A stretch of 64,000 nucleotides of DNA from Weizmannia acidilactici (GCF_008974185.1 NZ_BKZP01000009.1:1-64000), one strand, 5' to 3'; positions 1-8,928 are shown, counted from the first letter of the stretch. Made by a program: numbers and translations. The notes: a model not told the origin generated them from the letters alone.

Positions 1-93
1 CATTTATCACAGTTTGATGTCAACTGTTTCGAATAAAAATAAAAATTTCTAATAAAATAAAAAAGACTCATCCTTAAAAAGGGGAAATCAAAA

Positions 94-1005
94 GTGATCG
101 CAAAAAAGCGGGAATGTCCCGTGGAAATCCAGGTTGGGCAGGCTTATTTGAGAAGGCTTCCCGAAAGGCATCCGATGTACCGGGATATTGAGCGGTATGT
201 CGAAAAAAGAAAGGCGAAATACAAAAGGGAAAAGAGGGCGGACGACTATTTAGCGTTTCTCCCGCGGGACGGCCTCCTCGTTTTCCAGGGTCTCCCCTTT
301 AAAAACGGCAGCAGCCGTACGCTCATCGATACACTCATCCTCACGCGTGCTTTTGTTCTGATCATCGAATACAACCACCTGTCCGACACGATTTATATGG
401 ATCCGGCTTTTGACCAGCTGATCCAGCACAAAGGGAAGGCCGAAAAAGGTTGGCCCGATCCGTTTTACCGCCTCCAAAAACAAAAACGCTTCCTGCAGGC
501 TTGGGCACGGGCGCGGCATCTGCCGGAACTGCCGGTGGAATATTTGGTTATCTTTTGCCATGAAACAGCTGAAGTGAAAGCTCCTCCAGCCAATACCGCC
601 GACGAGCAAAAAATCTGCCTGGCAAACCAGGCCGTTTACAAAATCAACAGGCTGCGAGATCTGTACGGCCAGCCTGTGTTGGACAGCAAACATTTCAAAA
701 AATGGGAAAAACATTTATTGACGCATCATCCGCCGGCTGAAATTTTTCCGTTCAAAATCGATTGGGATGCGATGTACATGGGCGTCCGATGCCCGGTATG
801 CCGGCGTTTTGAAATGGAATACAAAGATGAAGTGTGGCGTTGCCAATATTGCGGGCATGCGGATAAAATTTCCCACCGGCAGGCCATTGAAGATTTCTTT
901 CTGCTTGTCAGCAAAACAGCGGTTGAACAGGATCTATGCGATTTTCTTCGCCTTGGCGCCGAAAAAACTGCCAAACTGCTCCAAGAAATGGGCCTCTGTT
1001 GGTAG
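94..1005 (+). CDS. NERD-domain protein with C-terminal zinc ribbon (copy 1)
   Basis: 303 residues from a GTG start. The N-terminal two thirds resembles the NERD (nuclease-related) domain, a restriction-endonuclease-like fold suspected of DNA processing. Visible landmarks are the core 'SSRTLIDTLIL', then 'LIIEYNHLS' where NERD proteins usually carry an E-x-K type active-site strand. A zinc ribbon follows (CPVC near residue 231, CQYC near 249) and then a short helical tail that begins 'HRQAIEDFFLL'. The gene at 14293-15273 is a paralogue with the same layout and length. In the usual NERD motif the residue after the acidic one is Lys; here it is Tyr-Asn, so catalysis is doubtful. The paralogue ends with about 15 more residues, and a similar sequence (RKKFPSS) lies in another frame just after this stop, so the C terminus may be frameshifted. 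True role unknown. Confidence 0.75.
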   Translation: MIAKKRECPVEIQVGQAYLRRLPERHPMYRDIERYVEKRKAKYKREKRADDYLAFLPRDGLLVFQGLPFKNGSSRTLIDTLILTRAFVLIIEYNHLSDTIYMDPAFDQLIQHKGKAEKGWPDPFYRLQKQKRFLQAWARARHLPELPVEYLVIFCHETAEVKAPPANTADEQKICLANQAVYKINRLRDLYGQPVLDSKHFKKWEKHLLTHHPPAEIFPFKIDWDAMYMGVRCPVCRRFEMEYKDEVWRCQYCGHADKISHRQAIEDFFLLVSKTAVEQDLCDFLRLGAEKTAKLLQEMGLCW

Positions 1006-1094
1006 CTTTCCGAAAGAAGTTCCCTTCCTCAATGAATGTGGAGCAGGAAGGGTGTAAAATCTCAGGTGCAGCTTGGGGGGGCGGGGAACCGGCA

Positions 1095-2603
1095 TTAAAA
1101 CGCATAAAAATCGTATAAATTTTTGCCGGCCCTTTTTGCACGGTACATCGCCTCATCCGCTTTTTGGATGAGTTCTTCCGGATCCGTTCCGTTGTCCGGG
1201 TAAAGGGAAATGCCGATGCTGACCGTCACCGTGACATCCCGGCTTTCGACTTCAACAGGTCGGCTTATTTCACGGATCACAGCGTGGACTTTGCCGAGCA
1301 GTTCCGTCCGGTTTGCCCAGTTTGAAAGGAGCATGATAAACTCATCCCCGCCAAGGCGGCAAAATAAATCCCCTTCCTCCAGCTGCCGGAGCACGTTGCG
1401 TCCGACTTCCACAAGCAGCATATCTCCGCAAGCATGCCCGTATGTATCATTAATCTCTTTAAATCCGTCCAAATCAAGAAACAAAATCGCTGTATGCCCG
1501 TCTTGTTTTTTCGTGATTTCGTCCAGTTTCTGCATTAGCAAAAGCCGGTTCGGCAGATGGGTAAGCGGGTCGTAAAAGGCCTGCCTCGAAAGTTGCTGCT
1601 GGTAAGCTTGGAGGGAGGACAGCATGCCGTTGATTTCTTTAGCCAAACCCCCGATTTCATCTTTCCCCCTTGCAAGCACGCGCGCTGAAAGCCGGTCGCT
1701 TTGCCGGATATAGCGGATCGTTTCGATGAGTGTGACGATCCTGGAAACGACAAGATGATCGAGCGCAAAATAAAGTGCGAGCAAAAGAATCGCTCCGACA
1801 GCAAGCAAAGTGATTAAAAAAGCAAAAATGGCTTGCTGCCCTTTTTGATAGATGATTCTCTTGCTTTGGACGGACAGCGTGGCAGCCGGGTCTCCATTCA
1901 AATCATTCAATATTAGGATACCTTTGATCGCATGTTCATTGGAGGTTTTGACCCGAAAAGGAGATGCATTTTCGGACGGTTTCGGCTTTGAAGAGAGCGA
2001 TGCTGAGAACCCGGCAATTTTTGATAGTTTGCGAACTTGGGCGTCATCCAGTTTTTTTCCGAAAATCAGCGTCCCTCTGGAAGGCCCCTGCTCGGAACTT
2101 TTGAGGATCGGCTGCGCTGAAACCATATAAATTTCGTTGCCGGAGCGGATCAGCCCGGATTTTTTTTCACCCGGCCGCATGAGCCGTGCAAGATGGTACC
2201 GGCGGATCCAAGCGGTGCTTTGGATGTTTTCTAATTTACGGGTAATTGGATTGTATTGCTTGCCGTAGACGATCTGCTGCCCGGCATTCAAATAAACGAC
2301 AAAATCAACGTCGTATGTAGCGAAGGTGCCTGGGACGAGGTTGGAGGCTTCATACTTTTTCCCCGGATGAAGGATATACGCATATGTATCATCCCAAGCA
2401 GCATAATCATGGGTGAATTCGCCCAAATTTTGCAAACTGTTTTTGTACACGTCGTTTAACTGGTGCAGTTTTTGGTACATCTGATCCTGCTCAAGATGTG
2501 AATACGTATGTTCAAGAAAGGAACCGATGATAAAATAAACCGAAAACAGCAATAAGATTAGTAAAACGGCAGACCAGATGAATACTTTTTTGCGCAATCC
2601 CAC
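1095..2603 (-). CDS. Membrane diguanylate cyclase: CHASE4-HAMP-GGDEF
   Basis: 502 residues from a GTG start. There is one membrane segment near residues 8-28, then an extracellular CHASE4-like sensor (the 'AWDDTYAYI' motif near residue 70), a second membrane segment near 258-280, a HAMP linker, and a C-terminal GGDEF domain with intact RLGGDEF and the substrate-site stretch 'FLDLDGFKEINDTYGH'. GGDEF enzymes condense two GTP to cyclic di-GMP, so this is probably an active cyclase responding to an outside signal. The usual product-inhibition I-site RxxD, five residues before GGDEF, reads EEGD here, so feedback inhibition may be missing. No EAL or HD-GYP phosphodiesterase is nearby. It converges on the NERD gene. 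Confidence 0.9.
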   Translation of the reverse strand: MGLRKKVFIWSAVLLILLLFSVYFIIGSFLEHTYSHLEQDQMYQKLHQLNDVYKNSLQNLGEFTHDYAAWDDTYAYILHPGKKYEASNLVPGTFATYDVDFVVYLNAGQQIVYGKQYNPITRKLENIQSTAWIRRYHLARLMRPGEKKSGLIRSGNEIYMVSAQPILKSSEQGPSRGTLIFGKKLDDAQVRKLSKIAGFSASLSSKPKPSENASPFRVKTSNEHAIKGILILNDLNGDPAATLSVQSKRIIYQKGQQAIFAFLITLLAVGAILLLALYFALDHLVVSRIVTLIETIRYIRQSDRLSARVLARGKDEIGGLAKEINGMLSSLQAYQQQLSRQAFYDPLTHLPNRLLLMQKLDEITKKQDGHTAILFLDLDGFKEINDTYGHACGDMLLVEVGRNVLRQLEEGDLFCRLGGDEFIMLLSNWANRTELLGKVHAVIREISRPVEVESRDVTVTVSIGISLYPDNGTDPEELIQKADEAMYRAKRAGKNLYDFYAF

Positions 2604-2786
2604 TCGTTGTTTGTCCCTTCGCCCGCATGCCGCATCCCCGGCGTGCGGTTAAAATTTTTCTTATATATATTATGGGGCGTATTTCCCATCTCGTAAAGGC
2701 ATATCATCCGAACAGAGGATACAAAAGCGGCGAAAAACAATGAAAAAAGCAATTGACACAAAATTGTCAATCAAATAAAATATAAA

Positions 2787-2807
2787 TGAAAATGATAATC
2801 ATTTTCA
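2787..2807. promoter_or_regulatory. Fur box upstream of fhuC
   Basis: A 21-bp palindrome, perfect around a single central A, contains GAAAATGATAATCATTTTC (2788-2806). This closely matches the Fur consensus GATAATGATAATCATTATC. It sits 33 bp before the fhuC start, so iron-replete repression by Fur is expected. Confidence 0.9.
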
Positions 2808-2839
2808 AGAATAGTCACAAAATTACAGGAGGAACTGTT

Positions 2840-3655
2840 ATGCCGAAACTGCATGCCGATGGGATTCGTGTTGCCTATGGAGAAACAGAAATCATTAAAA
2901 ATATAAGTCTGGAAATACCGGACGGCAAAATTACAGCCATCATCGGGCCGAACGGATGCGGAAAATCGACGCTTTTGAAAACATTGGGGCGCATTCTTTT
3001 TCCAAACAGGGGTGCAGTCTATTTGGACGGAAAAGAAGTGGTAAAACAATCCACCAAAAAAGTTGCCCAAAAGCTGGCCATGTTGCCGCAGTCCCCTGAT
3101 GCACCGGAAGGTTTGTCCGTATCCGAGCTTGTGTCATTCGGCAGGTATCCGCACCAAAAAGGTTTGGGAAAATTAAAGGCGGAAGACCATCAAGCCGTGT
3201 CCTGGGCATTACAGGCAACCGGCATGCTTCCGCTGAAAGACCGCGAAGTAGATGCGCTCTCAGGCGGGCAAAGGCAGCGGGCATGGATTGCGATGGCGCT
3301 CGCGCAGGGCACTGATATCATCTTATTGGATGAGCCGACCACTTATTTGGATTTGTCCCATCAGCTTGAAGTGCTGAAACTTTTACAGCATTTAAACCGG
3401 GCCGAACACCGGACGATTGTCATGGTCATTCATGATTTGAACCAGGCGGCGCGTTTTTCCGATTACATGGTGGCGATGAAAGACGGGGAGATTTACCGTC
3501 ATGGAAGTCCGGAAACAGTGATGACGCGCGGGATGATGCGGGACGTTTTCCAAATTGACGCGGAAATTGCCCTCGACCGCAAAACAGGAAAACCGGTTTG
3601 TCTATCGTATGATTTGGCTAAGGAATACGGACAGGCAATTGAAAAAATGGCATAG
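2840..3655 (+). CDS. fhuC: Iron-hydroxamate siderophore ABC transporter, ATP-binding protein
   Basis: 271 residues. The start is the ATG behind a strong AGGAGG at 2828, not the upstream in-frame ATG that lies inside the Fur box. It has Walker A GPNGCGKST (residues 36-44), the signature LSGGQRQR, Walker B IILLDEP and the switch His in MVIHD. This is the FecE/FhuC family: it energises import of ferric siderophores through the FecCD permeases encoded downstream. It is the first gene of a four-gene import cluster, but a second Fur box separates it from the binding protein, so the two may also be transcribed independently. Confidence 0.93.
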   Translation: MPKLHADGIRVAYGETEIIKNISLEIPDGKITAIIGPNGCGKSTLLKTLGRILFPNRGAVYLDGKEVVKQSTKKVAQKLAMLPQSPDAPEGLSVSELVSFGRYPHQKGLGKLKAEDHQAVSWALQATGMLPLKDREVDALSGGQRQRAWIAMALAQGTDIILLDEPTTYLDLSHQLEVLKLLQHLNRAEHRTIVMVIHDLNQAARFSDYMVAMKDGEIYRHGSPETVMTRGMMRDVFQIDAEIALDRKTGKPVCLSYDLAKEYGQAIEKMA

Positions 3656-3676
3656 GAATTCTTTTTTATTTTAATT

Positions 3677-3695
3677 GATAATGATTATCATTATT
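3677..3695. promoter_or_regulatory. Second Fur box, upstream of fhuD
   Basis: GATAATGATTATCATTATT matches the Fur consensus almost perfectly. It lies between fhuC and fhuD, 19 bp before the fhuD start, so fhuD-fhuB-fhuG probably have their own iron-regulated promoter. Confidence 0.9.
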
Positions 3696-3714
3696 AATAG
3701 GATGGAGGATAAAC

Positions 3715-4644
3715 ATGCAAAAACACACGAAGGCTTTTATGATTTTTTCTTTCATTTTTCTGCTTATGCTTTCAGCGTGCGGGAATCAGACCGGAAGCGG
3801 AGAAAATAAGAAAACGGATGAGAAAAAAACTTACCAGGCTGACAATGGAAAAGTCAAAGTGCCGGTGCAGCCAAAACGCGTTGTCGACACCACTTTTACC
3901 TATACCGGCTATCTTTTGAAATTGGGCATCAAACCGGTTGGCGTAAGCCAGTATGCAAAAGATAATACGTATTACGGAAACAAATTGGACAAGGCAGAAG
4001 TCGTGACATCCGATTCCTTGGATAAAATCATGGCACTCAAGCCGGATTTGATCATCGCGTACAGCAATGACAAAAACATCAAGAAGCTGTCGAAAATTGC
4101 GCCGGTAGTTGCATATACATACGATAAACGGAATTATTTGGAACAATTTGTCGAGATCGGCAAACTCGTCGGCAAAGAAAAGCAGGCCAAAGCTTGGGTA
4201 AATGAATGGAATAAGAAATCAAAGGCGGCAAGCAAAAAAGTGAAGAAGGCAATCGGAGAAAATGCAACCGTTACGGTACTGGAGGATTATTCGAAGCAAT
4301 TGTATATTTACGGAGAAAACTGGGGGCGCGGTACGGAAGTCATCTATCAAGCGCTCGGCCTCAAGATGCCAGAATCCGTGAAAAAGGTTGTGCAGGGCCC
4401 GGGTTATAAAGCCATTTCAACGGAAACCATCCCGAAATATGCCGGCGATTATTTTGTTGTGGCCAGCTGGGGCGGACAAAGCGATAATGCTTTTATGAAA
4501 ACGGATGTGTGGAAAGATCTTCCGGCGGTGAAAAAAGGCCGTGTCATCAAAGTGGATTCGAAAAACTTTTATTTTAATGATCCCATTTCCGTGGAAAAAC
4601 AATTGGATCTCCTTGTAAAAGAATTCCAGTCAGCCGGAAAATGA
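3715..4644 (+). CDS. fhuD: Hydroxamate siderophore-binding lipoprotein
   Basis: 309 residues. It has a lipoprotein signal peptide with a LSAC lipobox (Cys20), followed by a charged linker and a periplasmic-binding-protein type III fold. It resembles staphylococcal FhuD2 and Bacillus YxeB in the conserved stretches 'KPDLIIAYS', 'YLEQ', 'YGENWGRGTEV' and 'YAGDYFV', so ferrichrome or ferrioxamine-type hydroxamates are the likely ligands. It would be anchored to the outer face of the membrane and deliver to the FhuB/FhuG pair. GGATGGAGGAT gives a good ribosome binding site. The ligand class is inferred from family resemblance. Confidence 0.88.
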   Translation: MQKHTKAFMIFSFIFLLMLSACGNQTGSGENKKTDEKKTYQADNGKVKVPVQPKRVVDTTFTYTGYLLKLGIKPVGVSQYAKDNTYYGNKLDKAEVVTSDSLDKIMALKPDLIIAYSNDKNIKKLSKIAPVVAYTYDKRNYLEQFVEIGKLVGKEKQAKAWVNEWNKKSKAASKKVKKAIGENATVTVLEDYSKQLYIYGENWGRGTEVIYQALGLKMPESVKKVVQGPGYKAISTETIPKYAGDYFVVASWGGQSDNAFMKTDVWKDLPAVKKGRVIKVDSKNFYFNDPISVEKQLDLLVKEFQSAGK

Positions 4645-4674
4645 TTCAAATACATGTAGATGGCGGTGAAACAG

Positions 4675-5703
4675 ATGGAAGTTAAAAAGGAAAATCGCGG
4701 CCATGCTTCACTGCGGCCGGCCGGAATGGCGGTTTTGGCGGCCGGGATGGTTTTGCTTGTGGCAAGCATTGCGGCGGCCATTTCAGCGGGTGCGGCGGAC
4801 ATTCAGTTTTCGGCCGTTTGGCGGGCGGTTTTTCATTATGAACCGGCAAGGGAAGCGGACCGCATCATCATGAGTTTGAGGCTCCCGCGTGAACTTGGCG
4901 CCGCTGTTGTCGGTGCCACCCTTGCAGTGAGCGGCGCCATCATGCAGGGCATGACGCGCAATCCGCTTGCCGATCCCGGCCTGCTCGGCTTGAATGCGGG
5001 GGCAAGCTTGGGGCTGGCCTGCCTGTTTGCCTTTTTTCCGCACGCTTCTTTTGGCGCCAAAATGCTCTTTTCATTTATCGGTGCGGCTGCAGGGGCGGGG
5101 ATTGTATTCGGCCTCGGATCGCTGAAAAAAGGGGGCTTAACGCCGCTCCGCCTTACATTGGCGGGAGCGGCTGTTTCCGCGCTCCTGACATCTTTGGGGG
5201 AAGGAATTGCCCTTTATTTCAAACTGTCACAGGACTTGGCTTTTTGGAGCGCGGGCGGGGTGTCGGGAACCACATGGCCCCAATTGGAACTGGTCCTTCC
5301 GGTTACAGCCGCCGGTTTGTTTTTGGCGGTTCTGATGGGAAAGGGCCTTACCGTATTAAGTTTCGGAGAGGAGACAGCAAAAGGGCTCGGCCAGCGTACA
5401 TTTGCGGTGAAAACCGTTTTGCTCCTGATCGTGTTGATATTGGCCGGTACTGCCGTCTCGCTTGCAGGCCAGGTCGCTTTTGCCGGGCTGATGGTTCCAC
5501 ATCTCGCAAGGTCCCTTGTCGGGGCGGATTACCGCTGGATCCTTCCCTGTTCCGCCGTTTTTGGCGCGGTCCTGCTTGTGTTGGCAGACACGGCCGCACG
5601 CACGATCAATGCACCGTATGAAACGCCGGTCGGAGCCGTCGTTTCACTGGTTGGCGTTCCCTTTTTCCTTTATCTTGCGAGGCGGGGAGGGAAACTGCGG
5701 TGA
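4675..5703 (+). CDS. fhuB: Siderophore ABC transporter permease 1 (FecCD family)
   Basis: About 342 residues if translation starts at the ATG behind GCGGTGA; an upstream ATG at 4660 would add five residues but lacks a ribosome site. It has multiple hydrophobic helices and FecCD landmarks: 'RLPRELGA', 'MQGMTRNPLADPGLLGLNAGA' split near residues 85-105, and 'GLMVPHLAR', the loop that contacts the ATPase. It forms the membrane channel with the next gene product. Its stop codon overlaps the GTG start of that gene, so the two are translationally coupled. Confidence 0.9.
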   Translation: MEVKKENRGHASLRPAGMAVLAAGMVLLVASIAAAISAGAADIQFSAVWRAVFHYEPAREADRIIMSLRLPRELGAAVVGATLAVSGAIMQGMTRNPLADPGLLGLNAGASLGLACLFAFFPHASFGAKMLFSFIGAAAGAGIVFGLGSLKKGGLTPLRLTLAGAAVSALLTSLGEGIALYFKLSQDLAFWSAGGVSGTTWPQLELVLPVTAAGLFLAVLMGKGLTVLSFGEETAKGLGQRTFAVKTVLLLIVLILAGTAVSLAGQVAFAGLMVPHLARSLVGADYRWILPCSAVFGAVLLVLADTAARTINAPYETPVGAVVSLVGVPFFLYLARRGGKLR

Positions 5704-6698
5704 AGAAACGGTGGGAATTTTATTTTGCCTTCTCTGGCGCCGCCCTCTTGCTGGCTGCTGTTTTTATTGCCGGCATGGCTTCGGGTTACATCTCGCTTTC
5801 CCCGGGCAGGCTGTTGGCCACTCTGGCCGGGCGCGGAACGGATGCGGAAAATCTGATTTTATATGAATTCAGGCTGCCGCGTATGCTTGTTGCCTTTTTT
5901 GCCGGTATCGGATTTGCAGTTTCCGGGGCGGTGCTGCAAAGTATGACACACAATCCACTTGCCGACCCCGGTATCCTCGGGATCAATTCCGGCGCCGGTT
6001 TAATGGTTGCGGTCTTTATCTCTTTTTTTACGTCTGAACCGTCGTCCTTCCTTTATATTCTGCCCGTTTTTGCACTACTCGGCGGCATAGCGGCTGCTGT
6101 TTTGATCTACGTCCTGTCATTCAAAAAAGGGGAGCGGATCCAGCCGGAGAGAATGGTATTGACCGGAGCGGGGCTTTCCTCGGCATTTTCCGGTGCGATG
6201 ATCGCGCTCGCTTCCCATTTCAACCGTGACCAGTATGATTTTATCGCACGCTGGCTGGCGGGGACGATCTGGGGGGATGACTGGGCATTTGTGCTTGCAC
6301 TGTTGCCGTGGATAGCCGTTCTCGTCCCGGTTGTGTTTTTCAGATCGAATACGCTTGATGTACTCAGCCTGCATGAACATGCTGCGGTCGGGTTGGGGGT
6401 GCACATTGGGCGCGAAAATCTTTTGCTTGGCTTTACAGCGGCCGCCCTTGCTTCGGTATCTGTGTCCGTGACGGGGGGAATCGGGTTTATCGGGTTGATG
6501 GCCCCGCATATTGCAAAACGACTCGTCGGGCCGCGGCACCGTTTTTTCCTGCCGGTTGCCGCTTTACTTGGGGCGGTTCTTCTTCTGGGAGCCGACACGA
6601 TCGGTAGGGTCATCCTTGATCCAAGCGGCATTCCGGCGGGGATTGTCGTGACTGTGATCGGCGCGCCTTATTTCCTGTATTTAATGGTGAAAAATTGA
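5700..6698 (+). CDS. fhuG: Siderophore ABC transporter permease 2 (FecCD family)
   Basis: 332 residues from a GTG start that overlaps the previous stop (GTGA); GGGAGG precedes it. The same FecCD landmarks as its partner are present: 'RLPRMLVA', 'MTHNPLADPGILGINSG' and 'GLMAPHIAKRLVG'. The two permeases are expected to form a heterodimer with FhuC dimers on the inner face. The paralogous start and NPLADPG segments point to an old tandem duplication, usual for this family. Confidence 0.9.
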   Translation: MKKRWEFYFAFSGAALLLAAVFIAGMASGYISLSPGRLLATLAGRGTDAENLILYEFRLPRMLVAFFAGIGFAVSGAVLQSMTHNPLADPGILGINSGAGLMVAVFISFFTSEPSSFLYILPVFALLGGIAAAVLIYVLSFKKGERIQPERMVLTGAGLSSAFSGAMIALASHFNRDQYDFIARWLAGTIWGDDWAFVLALLPWIAVLVPVVFFRSNTLDVLSLHEHAAVGLGVHIGRENLLLGFTAAALASVSVSVTGGIGFIGLMAPHIAKRLVGPRHRFFLPVAALLGAVLLLGADTIGRVILDPSGIPAGIVVTVIGAPYFLYLMVKN

Positions 6699-6767
6699 AC
6701 GGTTTGCCAGTCTGTTTATGATATTTGTGCGGGTGCTTTGATCTATCTGGAAAAAGGAGGAATCAAC

Positions 6768-7766
6768 ATGGCGGATGATTTATATGATGTAACCATTGTC
6801 GGCGGAGGGCCGGTCGGCTTGTTTACAGCCTTTTACAGCGGCATGCGGAACTTAAAAACGAAATTGCTGGAAAGCAGCGGAGAGCTGGGAGGGAAGATAA
6901 CGCAGTTTTACCCGGAAAAAACGATCCGCGATATCGGCGGTATACAGGCGGTCACCGGTGCCGGCCTTGTTCGTGCGCTTATCGGCCAGGCAAAAACATT
7001 TGCTCCCGCGATTCTCTGCAACCGGCATGTTTCCGGTTTGGAGCGGATGCCGGACGGTTCGTTTCTTTTAAAAACGGATAACGGGGAACCCCACCATACA
7101 AAAACAATCATTCTTACGGCTGGTGCCGGCATTTTTAAACCGGTCAAACTGGATGTAAAAGGGGCGGAACGATTTGAATCCGGCAATCTTTATTATACTA
7201 TAGAGCAGCTGGAAGTTTTCCGGAATAAACGCGTTGTCATTTCAGGCGGAGGAAACGCGGCTGTTGATTGGGCGAATGAACTGGCGCCGGTAGCGGAAAG
7301 AGTGTCGGTTATCCATCGCCGCGATCTATTCGGCGGATTTGAACGGCAGGTTTGTGAAATGAAAAAATTAGCGGAAGTTTTTACGCCGTATAAAATAAAA
7401 TCACTGTACGGGGAAGGGGAGTCGATCCGGCGTGTGGAAATAGAACATGCGGATACAGGAGAAATGCATTGGCTAGAGGCGGATGCCGTTATTGTCAACC
7501 ATGGGATCTACGGGGACTACGGTGGAATTTTAAACTGGGGACTCGCTATGCAGGAAGGGCGTTTTGTGGTAAACGGAGCAATGGAAACGAATATCGCCGG
7601 TATATTTGCCGCCGGGGATGCCGTGACCTATCCGCATAAGTTAAAACTGATTGCCGGCGGGTTTGCGGAGGGACCGGTTGCGGTAAACAGCGCGGCAAAA
7701 TATATTTCTCCGGATGCCGAACTGATGGCGATGTATTCGACCCATCATGAAAGATTCACAAAATAA
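6768..7766 (+). CDS. Ferredoxin/flavodoxin-NADP reductase, thioredoxin-reductase type (YcgT/YumC family)
   Basis: 332 residues, started at the ATG behind AAGGAGG. It has an FAD-binding N terminus (IVGGGPVGL), an NADPH-binding GGGNAAVDWA motif near residue 160, and 'FAAGDAVTYP' near the C terminus. It lacks the CxxC of true thioredoxin reductases, as this FNR subfamily does. It moves electrons between NADPH and ferredoxin or flavodoxin. Directly after the siderophore permeases, it may supply electrons for reductive iron release. B. subtilis YcgT is, from memory, also iron-regulated. No promoter of its own is obvious in the 70-bp gap, so it may be cotranscribed with fhuDBG. Confidence 0.87.
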   Translation: MADDLYDVTIVGGGPVGLFTAFYSGMRNLKTKLLESSGELGGKITQFYPEKTIRDIGGIQAVTGAGLVRALIGQAKTFAPAILCNRHVSGLERMPDGSFLLKTDNGEPHHTKTIILTAGAGIFKPVKLDVKGAERFESGNLYYTIEQLEVFRNKRVVISGGGNAAVDWANELAPVAERVSVIHRRDLFGGFERQVCEMKKLAEVFTPYKIKSLYGEGESIRRVEIEHADTGEMHWLEADAVIVNHGIYGDYGGILNWGLAMQEGRFVVNGAMETNIAGIFAAGDAVTYPHKLKLIAGGFAEGPVAVNSAAKYISPDAELMAMYSTHHERFTK

Positions 7767-7771
7767 ACATA

Positions 7772-7800
7772 AGCGCCCGCTTTGGAAACGGGCGCTGAAA
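7772..7800. terminator. Bidirectional terminator between the reductase and azoR
   Basis: AGCGCCCG (7772-7779) pairs with CGGGCGCT (7789-7796) around a 9-nt loop. The sequence after the stem has GAAATTTTTT on the plus strand. It separates two convergent genes. Confidence 0.75.
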
Positions 7801-7808
7801 TTTTTTGC

Positions 7809-8450
7809 TTAAGCCAATACGGTATGAACGTCAAAATGTTTTGCGGCTTCCCGCGCTTCTTCGGCCGCTTTTGCCAAAATGGCTTCCGCATTTTCCGGAT
7901 GTTCGTCGATGCCTTCGACAAAAATGGTTGGGAGGACATCTACGCCGAAGAATGTTAAAATCCCGCGCACATACGGATCGGCAAACTGCGGAATTTTGCC
8001 GTCGGAGTAAACGACGCCGCAGCCGTGGATATGGATGGCAACTTTATTTTTCAAAAGCCCTTTGGAGCCGTGTTCGGTGTAGGCGAATGTTTTGCCTGCG
8101 ACCGTAATGGCATCAAAATAGGCCTTTAATAATGGCGGGATGCCGAGATTCCAAAGCGGCGAAACGAAGATATATTTATCCGCCCCGATAAACTGGTCAG
8201 CCAGTGTATCAAGTGTTTTTATTTTTGCCGCTTCTTCAACAGTCAAGGTTTCCCCGCGGCGCTGTTTGTCACGTGCGGTTAAAACATCCAGATCAATCAG
8301 CGGCAAGTCCATATTGTACAAATCAAGTTCAGTGGCTGTGTCGTTAGGATGCAGCTTCAATGTTTCATCAAGAAAAATGCGGGCAATTTGCGTGCTTCTG
8401 GAAAGCGCGTCCGGGAGTGGGGAAGATTTTATCAATAAAATACGGGCCAT
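7809..8450 (-). CDS. azoR: FMN-dependent NADH azoreductase / quinone reductase
   Basis: 213 residues, flavodoxin-like fold. Family landmarks are 'SSPLPDALSRS' at the N terminus (phosphate loop), 'SPLWNLGIPPLLKAYFDA' near residue 95 and the late 'GVDVLPTIFVEGID'. It reduces quinones and azo bonds with NADH, protecting against electrophiles. GAGGTGA precedes the ATG. A perfect Rex-like operator lies 23 bp upstream, suggesting control by the NADH/NAD ratio. It is monocistronic. Confidence 0.9.
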   Translation of the reverse strand: MARILLIKSSPLPDALSRSTQIARIFLDETLKLHPNDTATELDLYNMDLPLIDLDVLTARDKQRRGETLTVEEAAKIKTLDTLADQFIGADKYIFVSPLWNLGIPPLLKAYFDAITVAGKTFAYTEHGSKGLLKNKVAIHIHGCGVVYSDGKIPQFADPYVRGILTFFGVDVLPTIFVEGIDEHPENAEAILAKAAEEAREAAKHFDVHTVLA

Positions 8451-8472
8451 TGTCGTTCACCTCGGTTGTGGA

Positions 8473-8490
8473 TTGTGATCTTATTCACAA
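8473..8490. promoter_or_regulatory. Rex-type operator upstream of azoR
   Basis: TTGTGA-N6-TCACAA is an exact match to the 18-bp Rex consensus arms. It is 23-40 bp before the azoR start, where a repressor would block transcription. A second interrupted inverted repeat, CTATGT-N10-ACATAG, follows at about 8505-8526 and may also be an operator. Confidence 0.7.
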
Positions 8491-8777
8491 AAAATCCTCT
8501 GTTTCTATGTGAAAATTGTAACATAGTGAAATGAAAGCGGCAATCATATAGAGTTTTTTAAATGTGACAAGATATTGTAATGTGAGGCCCGGGTGAGCAT
8601 TCCGCAAACGGATACTGTAACCGTGACGGCGTGGTGCCGTGTATCAAAGGTTGGCGTTCCCGGTTGAAACCATGGCAGACTTTTCCGCGGGGGAAACAGG
8701 AGAAATGCCCCGCAATCCCTTCAAAACAGGTTTGAGCCAGGAACTTTTGTCGGTCTCCCTGCTAGTATCATTGAGGA

Positions 8778-8870
8778 ATCAGCGAAAGTGGGGGAAAAAT
8801 CGGCGGACATGTGCGGGAAATCAGCGGAGATGCCAAAAAAATCGGCGGGCAAGTGCAATAAATCAGCGTA
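8778..8870 (+). repeat. Array A: five 21-bp repeats (ATCRGCG cores)
   Basis: Five ATCRGCG cores start at 8778, 8799, 8820, 8841 and 8862, all exactly 21 bp apart. The fourth base of the core alternates A,G,A,G,A. Sequence between cores is A/G-rich but not conserved. It lies in the 475-bp gap between azoR and the protease gene. The rest of that gap holds the Rex box and unremarkable sequence. See the arrays at 15402, 23022, 38590 and 59220. Confidence 0.9.
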
Positions 8871-8904
8871 GCAGGGGGAAAGAACTGTTACGCAAACTGC
8901 GCAA

Positions 8905-8928
8905 AAAAAGCGGCGTCACTGCCGCTTA
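8905..8928 (-). terminator. Terminator of the protease gene
   Basis: On the minus strand AGCGGC (8921-8926) and GCCGCT (8909-8914) flank a 6-nt loop and run into T7. The hairpin overlaps the stop codon of the protease gene. Confidence 0.75.
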
